From NCBI GenBank assembly GCA_964412555.1, contig CAYPPG010000110.1, positions 1-15,436 on the forward strand: a stretch of 15,436 bases of DNA. The letters run 5' to 3'. The stretch comes from CAYPPG01 sp964412555 (GTDB taxonomy: Bacteria > Hinthialibacterota > Hinthialibacteria > Hinthialibacterales > Hinthialibacteraceae). A program made the position numbers and the translations under genes. Below are positions 6,905 to 14,618 of the stretch, piece by piece; position 1 is the stretch's first letter, and the number at the start of each line of letters is the position of its first letter. The notes under the pieces are model-generated. The model ran no database searches. It was not told the DNA's origin and saw only the letters and a list, made by a program, of their open reading frames with translations.

Positions 6905-9400
6905 TTAATCACGATTTCGCGGCGATTGCGCACGGTCCATTCTTAGGGCGAAGTGTTCGAATATATCCTGACGCCAGGACATTACGCTGCTGCGCGGATT
7001 CTCTTTATCCGCCCAATAGTTAGGACGATTGACGGGATCAGGTTGTTGAAACTCTCCCGACCAACTCGGGCTGCCAGGATCATCCATATTGCCGTGCAAC
7101 AAATGGTAAACCGATGCCGAATCCCCCGCCTTGAAGCCGTCGTAGTTGAGAAAGACCTCCGGCCCCGTTGGAGCCATGATCATATCCCCCAAGGCACCAT
7201 GCCCTTTGATGTGAATATTGCACCAACTGCGATGGGGAGGTCCACTAGTTACAGGAGCGCCCTTATCGCCGTCTTCATCCTGATAGGGGCCGCGATGGGT
7301 GTACGTGTCTTTGATAAACCACAAATCTTTGTGCTGATTTTCAACGTATTTCGTGGCGTTCAGGTCCTGCCCACGGTTCCAAGAAGCGATAAAGTAAACG
7401 CGAAGCGAACTTTTTATCGATGGATCGTCATGAAGCGCTTGTGCGACATCTGTGATAGCGCCCCAAACCAACACCCATAGCGGATCATCGGGTGTTGCCT
7501 TTTTCGCTTCTTCAATGATTAATCTCGAACCATCCGATGGCTTGGAATAACCTGCTTTCGGCTGTTTTCCTATATTTCCCTGGATAATAATCGACCGAAG
7601 ATATTCAGGAGTAGGATAATCTTTCGAATAGGTTATTAGGTTGGGATAGTCTTTTTCATAAGCATCAACAACATAACTTATCTTTTGATCACGCTTTCTA
7701 CGTGGCTCCGATTCAATAAGCCCGCGAATGTCAAGCACATCCGCATAGATAAATAAGTGACCTAGGGATTGTATATCATCATAATCAGCTGTGCCGTGGT
7801 CCGTTGTTACGATCACGCGGGGTTTTCGCGTTCCACCGCTGACCGGTCCGAGAAAACGCTGTTTGTGAAGCCTTCGTTCGAGCATGGCCCGATACAAGTT
7901 TGCGGGTTGCACATTTTCGGGAGAGATGGCTTCATACCAGCGGCCATTTTTTTCGAGAATAGATGAACCTTTGGGTTGTACGGCAATGACATTAATATCA
8001 TCAATACCTAAGCGACTGGGCCAACCAGTGTTTTTATCCGCGCGAATATTCCAGAATGTCTCACCCGCTGCAGTATGATGGCCTCGCATGCCTCCTCCAC
8101 TGGATGAGTAAAACCTATTCCCCTTACCCGCATCAATATCCGTAAAAAGGTTTTCGTAAGGAGCCCAACGGTGGTGATCCATATTTAAATCCACTGCGTG
8201 GCCTTTTTCGAATCCACTGCCAATTGCGCTTTGCACGGTAAGATCGTGTATAAACTTCGTCTCGAAAACAAAATTGGTGCAGAGGCAATCGTTGCTATGC
8301 AGGAACGTAACGCCATGATGACCGGCATGCCCTCGTTCGGATACGCGGGCTTCGTCAGCGGTAAACCGTATCCCATCGATGGTACAAAAGAATCCGCGAA
8401 TGTAGGGGCCGCTATCGGCATTGTGAACGTGAATATCCCGCAGCCAGCAATGAGCGGCGGACGAACCGATTTGCACGGGATTGTAACCGATTTCCTTAAA
8501 ATGACCTTGATATTGTTCTGCGGGGAAATCGAATGTGATTCCTTCGATCCCAACATCGGTGACTGCTGGGGTAAACAATTGAACTGACGGTTTCCATTTC
8601 TTGTGTACATCAAAACGAAGGCCGCGATCCAAAGTAATTTTGTTACCATTAACATTGGTAACGCGAAACACTTGCTGACATTTCCAATTTCGAAGCCCGG
8701 ATACATCCCCTGAATTCCCTCGATAGAGATAATGAACCAGCGATTGTTCTTTATCGTCATGCAATGTCAGTACAAACTCATCGCCAACCTGAAAACCATG
8801 TGACTGTATTTGAATTTTTTTATCGCCACGTTTGGCCTCATCCGTGACTGGAATTCCATCCCCATCTTGCGAATCGCGTTCGCCGATTGTGATCAAACCA
8901 CCGCCCCAAGACCAGCTGCTTGTTGGTTGTCCACCATCGGTCATTGCCGAGGTGGGGCTGATTTCCTCGAGAGGCCTTGTAAACTCAAATATTGTTTGTC
9001 CCGATCCTGCGCCTCGCAATACGATATTTGGGTTTTGAATCTCAAGCCTGTCGTCCAATAAATATCGCCCAGCAGGAACCTGGATTACTTTTCCTTCACC
9101 TGCTTTGATGGCTTGTTTGAACGCGTTTGTATCGTCTTCCTGATCGTTGCCCTTGGCACCGAACGATTCGATCGAGATGCTATCCTCCGGAATCCGAAAT
9201 GACTCTTCGCCGCGCCGATAGCCTGCAAATGAGAAATCAGGGAGTCGGCTATCGGGCGTCCATAATTCTCCCTTTAATCCCCACAGTTTTGAAACTTGTG
9301 TGTGTGAAGTTTCCCGTTGCTGTTCTTGTGCGTTGATAGTTAGGGGTAAACAAATAAGAAGACTCAATGCAAATAAGTTAAAAGATTTTTTTTTCTTCAT
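6905..9400 (-). CDS. Secreted beta-helix protein fused to a nucleoside-hydrolase-like (DUF1593) domain
   Basis: The protein has 831 residues, with a Sec signal peptide at 1-24 (MKKKKSFNLF, apolar core, ending INAQ). The ribosome site is weak (AGAAGAA about 9 nt before the ATG). Residues 55-500 form a pectate-lyase-type right-handed beta-helix. It opens with LPDFSFAGYRRGEE and IESFGAKGNDQEDDTNAF, the usual start of Pectate_lyase_3 modules in secreted lyase-like proteins. A short linker (about 500-525, RAMLERRLHKQRF) leads to residues 526-831. That part resembles DUF1593/inosine-uridine hydrolase-like domains: PRVIVTTDHGTADYDD carries an Asp cluster like the calcium site of nucleoside hydrolases, then LFIYADVLDIRGLIES and LWVLVWGAITDVAQAL. 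The Ig-like C-terminal domain often found after DUF1593 is absent. The fusion suggests lyase or hydrolase action on a glycan with a ribosyl-like or furanosyl unit; that is inference. Neighbours on both sides are isomerase paralogs. Confidence 0.85.
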   Translation of the reverse strand: MKKKKSFNLFALSLLICLPLTINAQEQQRETSHTQVSKLWGLKGELWTPDSRLPDFSFAGYRRGEESFRIPEDSISIESFGAKGNDQEDDTNAFKQAIKAGEGKVIQVPAGRYLLDDRLEIQNPNIVLRGAGSGQTIFEFTRPLEEISPTSAMTDGGQPTSSWSWGGGLITIGERDSQDGDGIPVTDEAKRGDKKIQIQSHGFQVGDEFVLTLHDDKEQSLVHYLYRGNSGDVSGLRNWKCQQVFRVTNVNGNKITLDRGLRFDVHKKWKPSVQLFTPAVTDVGIEGITFDFPAEQYQGHFKEIGYNPVQIGSSAAHCWLRDIHVHNADSGPYIRGFFCTIDGIRFTADEARVSERGHAGHHGVTFLHSNDCLCTNFVFETKFIHDLTVQSAIGSGFEKGHAVDLNMDHHRWAPYENLFTDIDAGKGNRFYSSSGGGMRGHHTAAGETFWNIRADKNTGWPSRLGIDDINVIAVQPKGSSILEKNGRWYEAISPENVQPANLYRAMLERRLHKQRFLGPVSGGTRKPRVIVTTDHGTADYDDIQSLGHLFIYADVLDIRGLIESEPRRKRDQKISYVVDAYEKDYPNLITYSKDYPTPEYLRSIIIQGNIGKQPKAGYSKPSDGSRLIIEEAKKATPDDPLWVLVWGAITDVAQALHDDPSIKSSLRVYFIASWNRGQDLNATKYVENQHKDLWFIKDTYTHRGPYQDEDGDKGAPVTSGPPHRSWCNIHIKGHGALGDMIMAPTGPEVFLNYDGFKAGDSASVYHLLHGNMDDPGSPSWSGEFQQPDPVNRPNYWADKENPRSSVMSWRQDIFEHFALRMDRAQSPRNRD

Positions 9401-9425
9401 TTTTAAATTCTTCTAGCGAGAATAA

Positions 9426-10334
9426 TTAGATATTCGCCATTACATGTTCTATGATCCAATCAGCGACTTTTTCGTAATCCATGTCGTCCCGATCGAAAGC
9501 GTGCTGTTCACCAGAGTAAACACCTTTAAAACCAGTTTCTTCACACAGGCGGACACACTTGTCAAAATCGAAAGGAACATGGTTCCAGTTTTCGTCAAAA
9601 TACTCGACCTTGGCGCAGACCTGATGCCGCAGATAAGGGGCTAACATCTTTACGCCTACCATGCGATCGACTTCCCAGGTACTGCCAAAATCGGTATTGG
9701 CCACAACGTTATTTAGGGGATCGGCTTTGATGACTGCAATCAAATTTTTGGGATCACTGGATAACCCGCCATGGTTTTCAAGCGCGATCATCACGCCTTT
9801 TTCATGGGCATAGCGGCTTAATTCATTGTATGACTTTATCGCGGCTTGTACGGATTTACCGGTTCCAGGTTCTATCCGAACAGACATTGCGCCTAATTGC
9901 GCCGCGACATCGATGTACTTGCTTTTGAAATCCTCGACATCTTTATTTCGTGCATCTTCATCCGTAGAGGCTAGGTTGCTAAACCATCCTCCGCATTGTA
10001 AATTGGTTAATGTGCATTTTGCTTTATCAATTTTTTTTCGGACTTCGTTAAGGTATGCAGGCTCTTTAGAATCAAGCTGCCCTTCATGAATTTCTAAATT
10101 TGGCAACTTAAATCGGTCTCGGATGTATTCGGGGTAATACGTCATGTCCAGAATAGGTTTCCCGATGCTGATCCCCGGTTTGGTATTTTTGGTGAACTGA
10201 TGTCGAAATACTGATGAAGTGAGTCCTATACGTTGTAATGGATCAGGTTTCGCCGCGTGACAAATAACGGTTGGCGCTACCGAAGAATAAAGCAGAGCGC
10301 TTGTTGAACAAGTCAGAAAAGACCGTCTTTTCAT
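9426..10334 (-). CDS. Exported sugar isomerase/epimerase-like TIM barrel (paralog 1)
   Basis: The protein has 302 residues and is the third member of the PF01261-type set in this operon. The ATG at 10334 follows AAGGGAGAG by about 7 nt. The leader MKRRSFLTCSTSALLYSS has a Tat-like R-R-S-F-L pattern. Metal ligands are E186 (LENHGG), D215 (NTDFGS), H237 (RHQVCAKV) and E276 (YSGEQ). It differs from the other two in the strand-5 segment, which reads RIEPG instead of RINTG, and in NTDFG instead of NPDFG. It may therefore recognise a different sugar. It is 25 bp upstream of the beta-helix/nucleosidase gene and 38 bp downstream of the DoxX fusion gene. No phosphate-binding signature is evident, so the usual label sugar phosphate isomerase should not be taken literally for an exported enzyme. 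Confidence 0.9.
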   Translation of the reverse strand: MKRRSFLTCSTSALLYSSVAPTVICHAAKPDPLQRIGLTSSVFRHQFTKNTKPGISIGKPILDMTYYPEYIRDRFKLPNLEIHEGQLDSKEPAYLNEVRKKIDKAKCTLTNLQCGGWFSNLASTDEDARNKDVEDFKSKYIDVAAQLGAMSVRIEPGTGKSVQAAIKSYNELSRYAHEKGVMIALENHGGLSSDPKNLIAVIKADPLNNVVANTDFGSTWEVDRMVGVKMLAPYLRHQVCAKVEYFDENWNHVPFDFDKCVRLCEETGFKGVYSGEQHAFDRDDMDYEKVADWIIEHVMANI

Positions 10335-10372
10335 GAGTTTCTCTCCCTTGATGTCAATTCAGCTAATAACAG

Positions 10373-11959
10373 TTACGCGATAGGCGCTCTCCAAGGCCGT
10401 TCGCGTTTCAGGTCGGAATTCAGGATGTTAATCGCCAGATTGGCGTTTTCCACGACTTGAAAGTCATACATCCCAACACAGATAAGATCAGCTCCATTCT
10501 CGAACGCATGACGGAATCCATATTCCGGTTTGACCGCCCCAGCAGCGAGCGTCTTGAATGCGATCCATGGTTTTTCCATGGTTTTCATGAACTCAATAGT
10601 CGCTTCACGATCTTCACAGTACCGGTTGTCGTTACGTTCTTTTTCCGCTAGGTAGGACCAGTAATCGGTAGGATGAAATGTCTTCATTACAAAATCAAAC
10701 TCAATGCCCTTATCGACGCATTGTTTAATATATTTGACTTCATGGTCTCCGATTCCCGCAACAAGGCCGTTGTCTCGTATGATATCAAGGACTTCCACAA
10801 CTTCATCAAAACGATCCTCTTTAACCAAATTGCTTACTTGTTGAATGTAAGCGCCTTTCGCTCCCACATCGATTGCTAAGTGCACGCGATCCCTTAAATT
10901 ATCTGCAGCGGCGCATTGAGCAATAAACGTTGTATTCCCTATATTCCGTTTTTGATATTCCAACGCAAACCGATGACCCACTTGCAAATTGAATATCATG
11001 GTGTCCATGCCGCATTTTTCCGCCAACCATAACATTTCAAGTACTTTTTCGGTCGTATGGTACGCTTTGACCAAGTTATTGACATAAATCAAATCACGAG
11101 CATGAGCGTATCCATTGACTAGATTTCCACCCAGGATGACGCGACTTACGTCCAGATCCTTGATCTTGCTGTGGGGTACCATGCCCTTTGAATCTTTTAA
11201 TGTGGAAGGATTGAATCCCTTGGAGGTCGCGCTGGTAATTCCGTTATAGCGGTCTTGCAATATTTTTTCTTCATAACTTTCCCATTCCGCTTTCCGATGA
11301 ATCGCGTAAGCAAAAGCTCCTAAAACGGGTGTCGTCGCCATCCCTTTTAACCATTCTCTACGAGCGACTTTTCCTTTTGGGACGGGAGCGCCGTTGCAGT
11401 CTTCCGCTTGGGCATGAGCCATTTCAGTCGTTTTATTACTTGAAAACCATTGCATGATTTGGCCTGGACCCATTACGTGATCCAATCCCAAAAAGCGGCT
11501 TGTCGGAATGATCGCCAGTACCAATAATGCAATGATCTCGACTAGATTTTTATCGACGACTAAATAGCTTCCTTCGGTGGGAACACCTAAACTTGAGCCT
11601 AGTAACGGTGGATTGGAGAGATAATACAGTGAAAGAAGCAAAATACCGGCAATGCTGGCGGCGCGTGCGAATAATCCAACCATTAGCCCTAATCCGATGA
11701 GAATCAGCCCCCAGATATTGAGGAAATTCACAACAGTGAGGATCGTGGGGTCAGATGCAAGCCAATGGAAGAATCCCGCCAGAAAGCCTTTGGATAACAC
11801 CAAATAACTCTCCGCCGACCAATTGGGTATAAACAATTTCGATATTCCCTCATACAGGAAATGCCAGCCAATAGCCACGCGCAATATGACGAGACCCAAT
11901 AACGCTGTGTTGGTCAATGATTGTTTGTCGATAATTGGATTGAATCTGTCAGAACTCAT
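10373..11959 (-). CDS. DoxX-like membrane domain fused to a Tat-like segment and an extracytoplasmic TIM barrel
   Basis: The protein has 528 residues and starts at an ATG 8 nt after GGGGAGG. Residues 15-160 form a DoxX-type four-helix membrane domain (apolar segments near 17-40, 72-95, 98-113 and 137-152; ends PTSRFLGLD). DoxX relatives are quinol- or redox-linked membrane subunits. Residues 200-220 hold ARREWLKGMATTPVLGAFAY, a twin-arginine-like motif followed by an apolar segment, as if an internal Tat signal carried the rest across the membrane. Residues about 265-528 look like an aldo/keto-reductase-like TIM barrel (SRVILGGNL near the start, LAEKCGMDT, and GADLICVGMYDFQVVENAN near the end). 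A membrane-anchored sugar oxidoreductase linked to the quinone pool is an attractive inference, but no cofactor site has been proven by eye. It is the second gene of the operon, 27 bp after the regulator. Confidence 0.78.
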   Translation of the reverse strand: MSSDRFNPIIDKQSLTNTALLGLVILRVAIGWHFLYEGISKLFIPNWSAESYLVLSKGFLAGFFHWLASDPTILTVVNFLNIWGLILIGLGLMVGLFARAASIAGILLLSLYYLSNPPLLGSSLGVPTEGSYLVVDKNLVEIIALLVLAIIPTSRFLGLDHVMGPGQIMQWFSSNKTTEMAHAQAEDCNGAPVPKGKVARREWLKGMATTPVLGAFAYAIHRKAEWESYEEKILQDRYNGITSATSKGFNPSTLKDSKGMVPHSKIKDLDVSRVILGGNLVNGYAHARDLIYVNNLVKAYHTTEKVLEMLWLAEKCGMDTMIFNLQVGHRFALEYQKRNIGNTTFIAQCAAADNLRDRVHLAIDVGAKGAYIQQVSNLVKEDRFDEVVEVLDIIRDNGLVAGIGDHEVKYIKQCVDKGIEFDFVMKTFHPTDYWSYLAEKERNDNRYCEDREATIEFMKTMEKPWIAFKTLAAGAVKPEYGFRHAFENGADLICVGMYDFQVVENANLAINILNSDLKRERPWRAPIA

Positions 11960-11986
11960 GGATAATCCTCCCCATGTTACATGTTT

Positions 11987-12679
11987 TTAAAGTTCAAAAT
12001 GGACGCCATTCTTTTGCAGGCGGTCATATTTCTTTTTGTCAAATCGATATAATCGTGCAGCCCGATGCGAAACATCGGCCTCGATTTCTTCCAATTCCTC
12101 CAAAATCCCCATGCTCAAAATCTTCTTGCGGAAATTGCACTTATCCAACGGTCGGTCCAATATCTCTTCGTACAGATGATGAAGCATTCTTAAAGGGAAT
12201 TTGGGTGGGAGAAGTTCAAAACCTATGGGTTGATGGCGGACTTTATACCGCAATTGATTTAATGCGTCATTTAGAATTTGATTGTGATCGAAGGCAAGAG
12301 CGGGAACATCGACGATGGAAAACCATCCCGCGCTACGGGCATCGGTAGCGGCTTGTACTCGATGATCGGATAATTTTACAAGCGCATAATAAGACACACT
12401 GACCACGCGCTCGATAGGAAACCGATCTAAAGAACCATAGGTGTGAAATTGTTCGAGATAAACATCCTGAACGCCGGTTTCCTCACACAATTCCCGTTTT
12501 GCTGCCTCATCCAGCGATTCATCGGCATGCACATACCCGCCCGGAAGCGCCCACAGGCCTCGCTCCGGTTCTAAATCACGCTGAATGAGTAGGACTTTTA
12601 ATTCTGCCTCATTCAGACCGAATACCGCGCAATCGACCATCACAGCGTATCGATGATGTTCAGGTAATGTCGCATTCAT
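11987..12679 (-). CDS. Nudix-domain transcriptional regulator (NrtR/AraR-like)
   Basis: The protein has 230 residues. The ATG at 12679 follows GGGAG by 6 nt. Residues 8-135 are a Nudix domain with an intact Nudix box at 48-70 (G-x5-E-x7-RELCEE-x-GV), so hydrolase activity cannot be excluded. Residues 155-230 form the winged-helix region typical of the NrtR family (FELLPPKFPLRMLHHLYEE, then NFRKKILSMGIL). NrtR proteins control NAD metabolism through ADP-ribose. Relatives in several phyla, such as the Bacteroides arabinose regulator, control sugar catabolic operons. As the first gene of a glycan operon, with a palindrome in its own promoter, this protein most likely senses a sugar or sugar derivative and represses the operon and itself. 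The effector is unknown. Confidence 0.88.
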   Translation of the reverse strand: MNATLPEHHRYAVMVDCAVFGLNEAELKVLLIQRDLEPERGLWALPGGYVHADESLDEAAKRELCEETGVQDVYLEQFHTYGSLDRFPIERVVSVSYYALVKLSDHRVQAATDARSAGWFSIVDVPALAFDHNQILNDALNQLRYKVRHQPIGFELLPPKFPLRMLHHLYEEILDRPLDKCNFRKKILSMGILEELEEIEADVSHRAARLYRFDKKKYDRLQKNGVHFEL

Positions 12680-12703
12680 TCCATTCTCCCATTTACAATG
12701 CCA

Positions 12704-12732
12704 AGGTTATGGTATATTTTACTATAAGTCAA
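12704..12732 (-). promoter_or_regulatory. Sigma70-like promoter of the Nudix-led operon
   Basis: On the minus strand TTGACT (12727-12732) is a near-consensus -35. TAACCT (12704-12709) is a weak -10, and the spacer is 17 bp. The -10 lies about 25 bp upstream of the Nudix ATG, which leaves a short leader holding GGGAG. The weak -10 and the operator filling the spacer fit a tightly repressed promoter. Confidence 0.5.
12707..12727. promoter_or_regulatory. Putative operator for the Nudix regulator (21-bp inverted repeat)
   Basis: The half-sites TTATGGTA and TACTATAA are separated by TATTT and match in 7 of 8 positions as an inverted repeat. The centre has the GT-N7-AC spacing that I recall as characteristic of NrtR-family sites. 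The repeat overlaps the -35 and -10 of the operon promoter, and the divergent apbE gene starts about 73 bp away. I noticed no second copy in the other intergenic gaps. Confidence 0.55.
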
Positions 12733-12799
12733 CTGTTTTTTTCACTTCTCTCAAAGAAAATTCAAAAACATTAAATCGCTTTATCTGCGGGGAATTGAG

Positions 12800-13825
12800 T
12801 TGGATAATTCGAAAACAAAGCAATATCACAAATATTTTTCATTATTTATCCTTTTGCTTCTCACATTTGGCTGTAGTTCAGAATCTGTATTTCTTTCAGG
12901 GCAAACCATGGGAACAATCTGGAATGCGACTGTGGTAGATCGTTTATCGATTCCAGAAGAGGTTCTTAAACAAACTATTCAATTCCGATTGGATGACATC
13001 AATGAAAAGATGTCAACATATTTACCTGACTCAGAACTGTCGCTATTTAACCAGTATGATAGTGTGGATTTTTACCCATTTTCTGAAGATACTTTTCGTG
13101 TAATCCAAACCGCGTATCAAGTTAGTCAACATACGGATGGGGCATTTGATATTACCATCGGCCCACTGGTGAATCTTTATGGATTTGGTTCGGAAACAGC
13201 GAAAAGTGTTGCACCTACGGAAGAAGAAATTCAAAAAATCAAACAGCATGTTGGATTCGAATTATTGGAACTCAACGAGGAACAATTCGCAGTAAGAAAA
13301 AAGCACCCAAAAGTACGTTGTGACCTATCTGCCATTGCAAAGGGATACGCAGTGGATGAGATCGCAAGACTGTTCGATCAAAATAGAATCAACAACTATA
13401 TGATCGAAATCGGCGGTGAAATTCGAGTAAAAGGGAATAATCCAGATGGAGAGAAATGGGCGATTGCCATTCAAAATTCTTCATCGCAAGGTGATTACAT
13501 AGAAGAAGTGATCCACTTTACCGATCAAGCCATCGCGACCTCCGGTGAATACAAACAACACAGATACATCAATGGTGAAAAGATTTCACACACCATCAAT
13601 CCGAGAACGGGAAAACCCGTGAACCATGATTTAGCCTCGGTAACCATATTGCATGATGAATGCATTTGGGCGGATGCTTACGCGACGGCCATCAATGTAA
13701 AGGGAGTAGAAAAGGGATTGGAATTTGCCAATGATAATAGTATAAAAACATTGATATTTATCCATTCTGCCGACGGCAATGTTTATCAAAAATCCTCATC
13801 GCCGTACGATAGACTTATTGAATAA
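12800..13825 (+). CDS. apbE: FAD:protein FMN transferase, lipoprotein
   Basis: The protein has 341 residues. It moves FMN from FAD onto a threonine of flavoproteins such as NqrB, NqrC or RnfG on the outer face of the inner membrane. It starts with TTG at 12800 after GCGGGGAA; no in-frame ATG lies upstream within the intergenic region. Residues 1-24 form a lipoprotein signal with C25 in LTFGC, a slightly atypical lipobox because Phe precedes the Gly. ApbE hallmarks follow: SGQTMGTIW (33-41), DGAFDITIGPLV (113-124), DLSAIAKGYAVD (175-186), MIEIGGEIRVKG (201-212), ATSGEY (246-251), HTINPRTGKPV (264-274) and DAYATAI (292-298) with the metal-binding Asp and Thr. It is divergent from the glycan operon and no target flavoprotein is visible, so the partner must lie elsewhere. 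It could share control through the palindrome between the two genes. Confidence 0.93.
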   Translation: MDNSKTKQYHKYFSLFILLLLTFGCSSESVFLSGQTMGTIWNATVVDRLSIPEEVLKQTIQFRLDDINEKMSTYLPDSELSLFNQYDSVDFYPFSEDTFRVIQTAYQVSQHTDGAFDITIGPLVNLYGFGSETAKSVAPTEEEIQKIKQHVGFELLELNEEQFAVRKKHPKVRCDLSAIAKGYAVDEIARLFDQNRINNYMIEIGGEIRVKGNNPDGEKWAIAIQNSSSQGDYIEEVIHFTDQAIATSGEYKQHRYINGEKISHTINPRTGKPVNHDLASVTILHDECIWADAYATAINVKGVEKGLEFANDNSIKTLIFIHSADGNVYQKSSSPYDRLIE

Positions 13826-13841
13826 CGATTAGGAAGGGGAA

Positions 13842-13979
13842 ATGGCGATGACACTCACCAGACGGTTTATTGATAGCATGTTGCTTAACACATTGGTTCC
13901 CAATACGATCTATTTTTTGCGAGGGATAAATCCATTACCTATCCAAAACTCGCAAATAGACAATTCCTATCCGATTTAG
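13842..13979 (+). CDS. Small hypothetical protein, 45 residues
   Basis: This ORF begins 16 bp after the apbE stop with AGGAAGGGG about 3 nt before the ATG, one of the better ribosome sites in the window. The product is MAMTLTRRFIDSMLLN, then an apolar middle (TLVPNTIYFL) and a polar tail ending SYPI. It could be translated together with apbE. Its last three bases overlap the last bases of the convergent Doc gene. I do not recognise it. It may be a small peptide or the start of a gene truncated by the arrival of the toxin-antitoxin module. Confidence 0.35.
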   Translation: MAMTLTRRFIDSMLLNTLVPNTIYFLRGINPLPIQNSQIDNSYPI

Positions 13980-14365
13980 TCGTTGTTATTCGGATCGGAT
14001 ACGGTATTCCGGCGTAGCCATTCATCCAGAAATTCAAAACGAAAGGAACCGGTTTTATATAGGTGAGATAAAAATTCCCAAAGGGAATCAGCATCGGCGG
14101 TTATTTTCACGCCGTTGATAGCCAGAAAGGTATACGTTGCAGCAAAAGCTGTTCGCTTGTTGCCATCAACGAAGGGATGATTTTGTGACAGACTTTCCCA
14201 GAGTGCAGCGGCTTCAGAAATCAAATCCGGATAGTATCCAGTTTGTGGTCGGAATAAGGCGGCTTCCAGTTGACCCGGATCGCGTAGCCCATCAGCACCG
14301 CCATAACGCTCAATCTGGTCTTTATGCATAGCCAGAACATCTGCAATCGTCAGATAATCTGTCAT
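13976..14365 (-). CDS. doc: Doc-type Fic-fold toxin (death on curing)
   Basis: The protein has 129 residues, the normal length for Doc. It carries the Fic/Doc motif HPFVDGNKRT at 63-72, in the GNKR form usual for Doc-like proteins; Doc of phage P1 phosphorylates EF-Tu and halts translation. The N-terminal TIADVLAMHKDQIERYGG and the GLRDPGQLEAALFRPQ segment are typical of the family. The start ATG overlaps the antitoxin stop by one base (TAATG), which indicates translational coupling. No lesion is visible, so the toxin should be active unless neutralised. Confidence 0.93.
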   Translation of the reverse strand: MTDYLTIADVLAMHKDQIERYGGADGLRDPGQLEAALFRPQTGYYPDLISEAAALWESLSQNHPFVDGNKRTAFAATYTFLAINGVKITADADSLWEFLSHLYKTGSFRFEFLDEWLRRNTVSDPNNND

Positions 14366-14583
14366 TATTTGGCAAGTTTTTCATACAGAGAAGAAAACCG
14401 ACCATGACTGGCCTGATAGGCCGCCATTACATGTGGCCTGGCTTTACTTTGACGGCGCTCTTCCAACAGTTTTTCAAAAGCTTCCTCGACCAAAACCTGA
14501 AGTTGTCGTCCTTCTTCCTGTGCAAGTGCGCGAAGGGCGGTCAGAATTTTAGTATCAACTTGAGTTGCAAATTTTTCACGCAT
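14365..14583 (-). CDS. Antitoxin of the Doc module (ribbon-helix-helix type)
   Basis: The protein has 72 residues. The N-terminal half (KFATQVDTKILTALRALAQEEG, then LQVLVEEAFEKLLEE) fits a ribbon-helix-helix DNA-binding domain. The C-terminal tail (VMAAYQASHGRFSSLYEKLA) is of the sort that wraps over the toxin groove, and I recall similar sequences next to Doc-like toxins. The start at 14583 has only a distant GGGA, so translation may be modest. It lies first in the pair, as expected for an autoregulating antitoxin. Confidence 0.85.
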   Translation of the reverse strand: MREKFATQVDTKILTALRALAQEEGRQLQVLVEEAFEKLLEERRQSKARPHVMAAYQASHGRFSSLYEKLAK

Positions 14584-14618
14584 ACGTGTCTATGTCCCTT
14601 TCATCTCTTTTTCTGAAT

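Noticed and set aside
6953..7480. 175-codon plus-strand ORF
   Set aside because: It is antisense to the DUF1593-like domain, with no ribosome site or recognisable motif.
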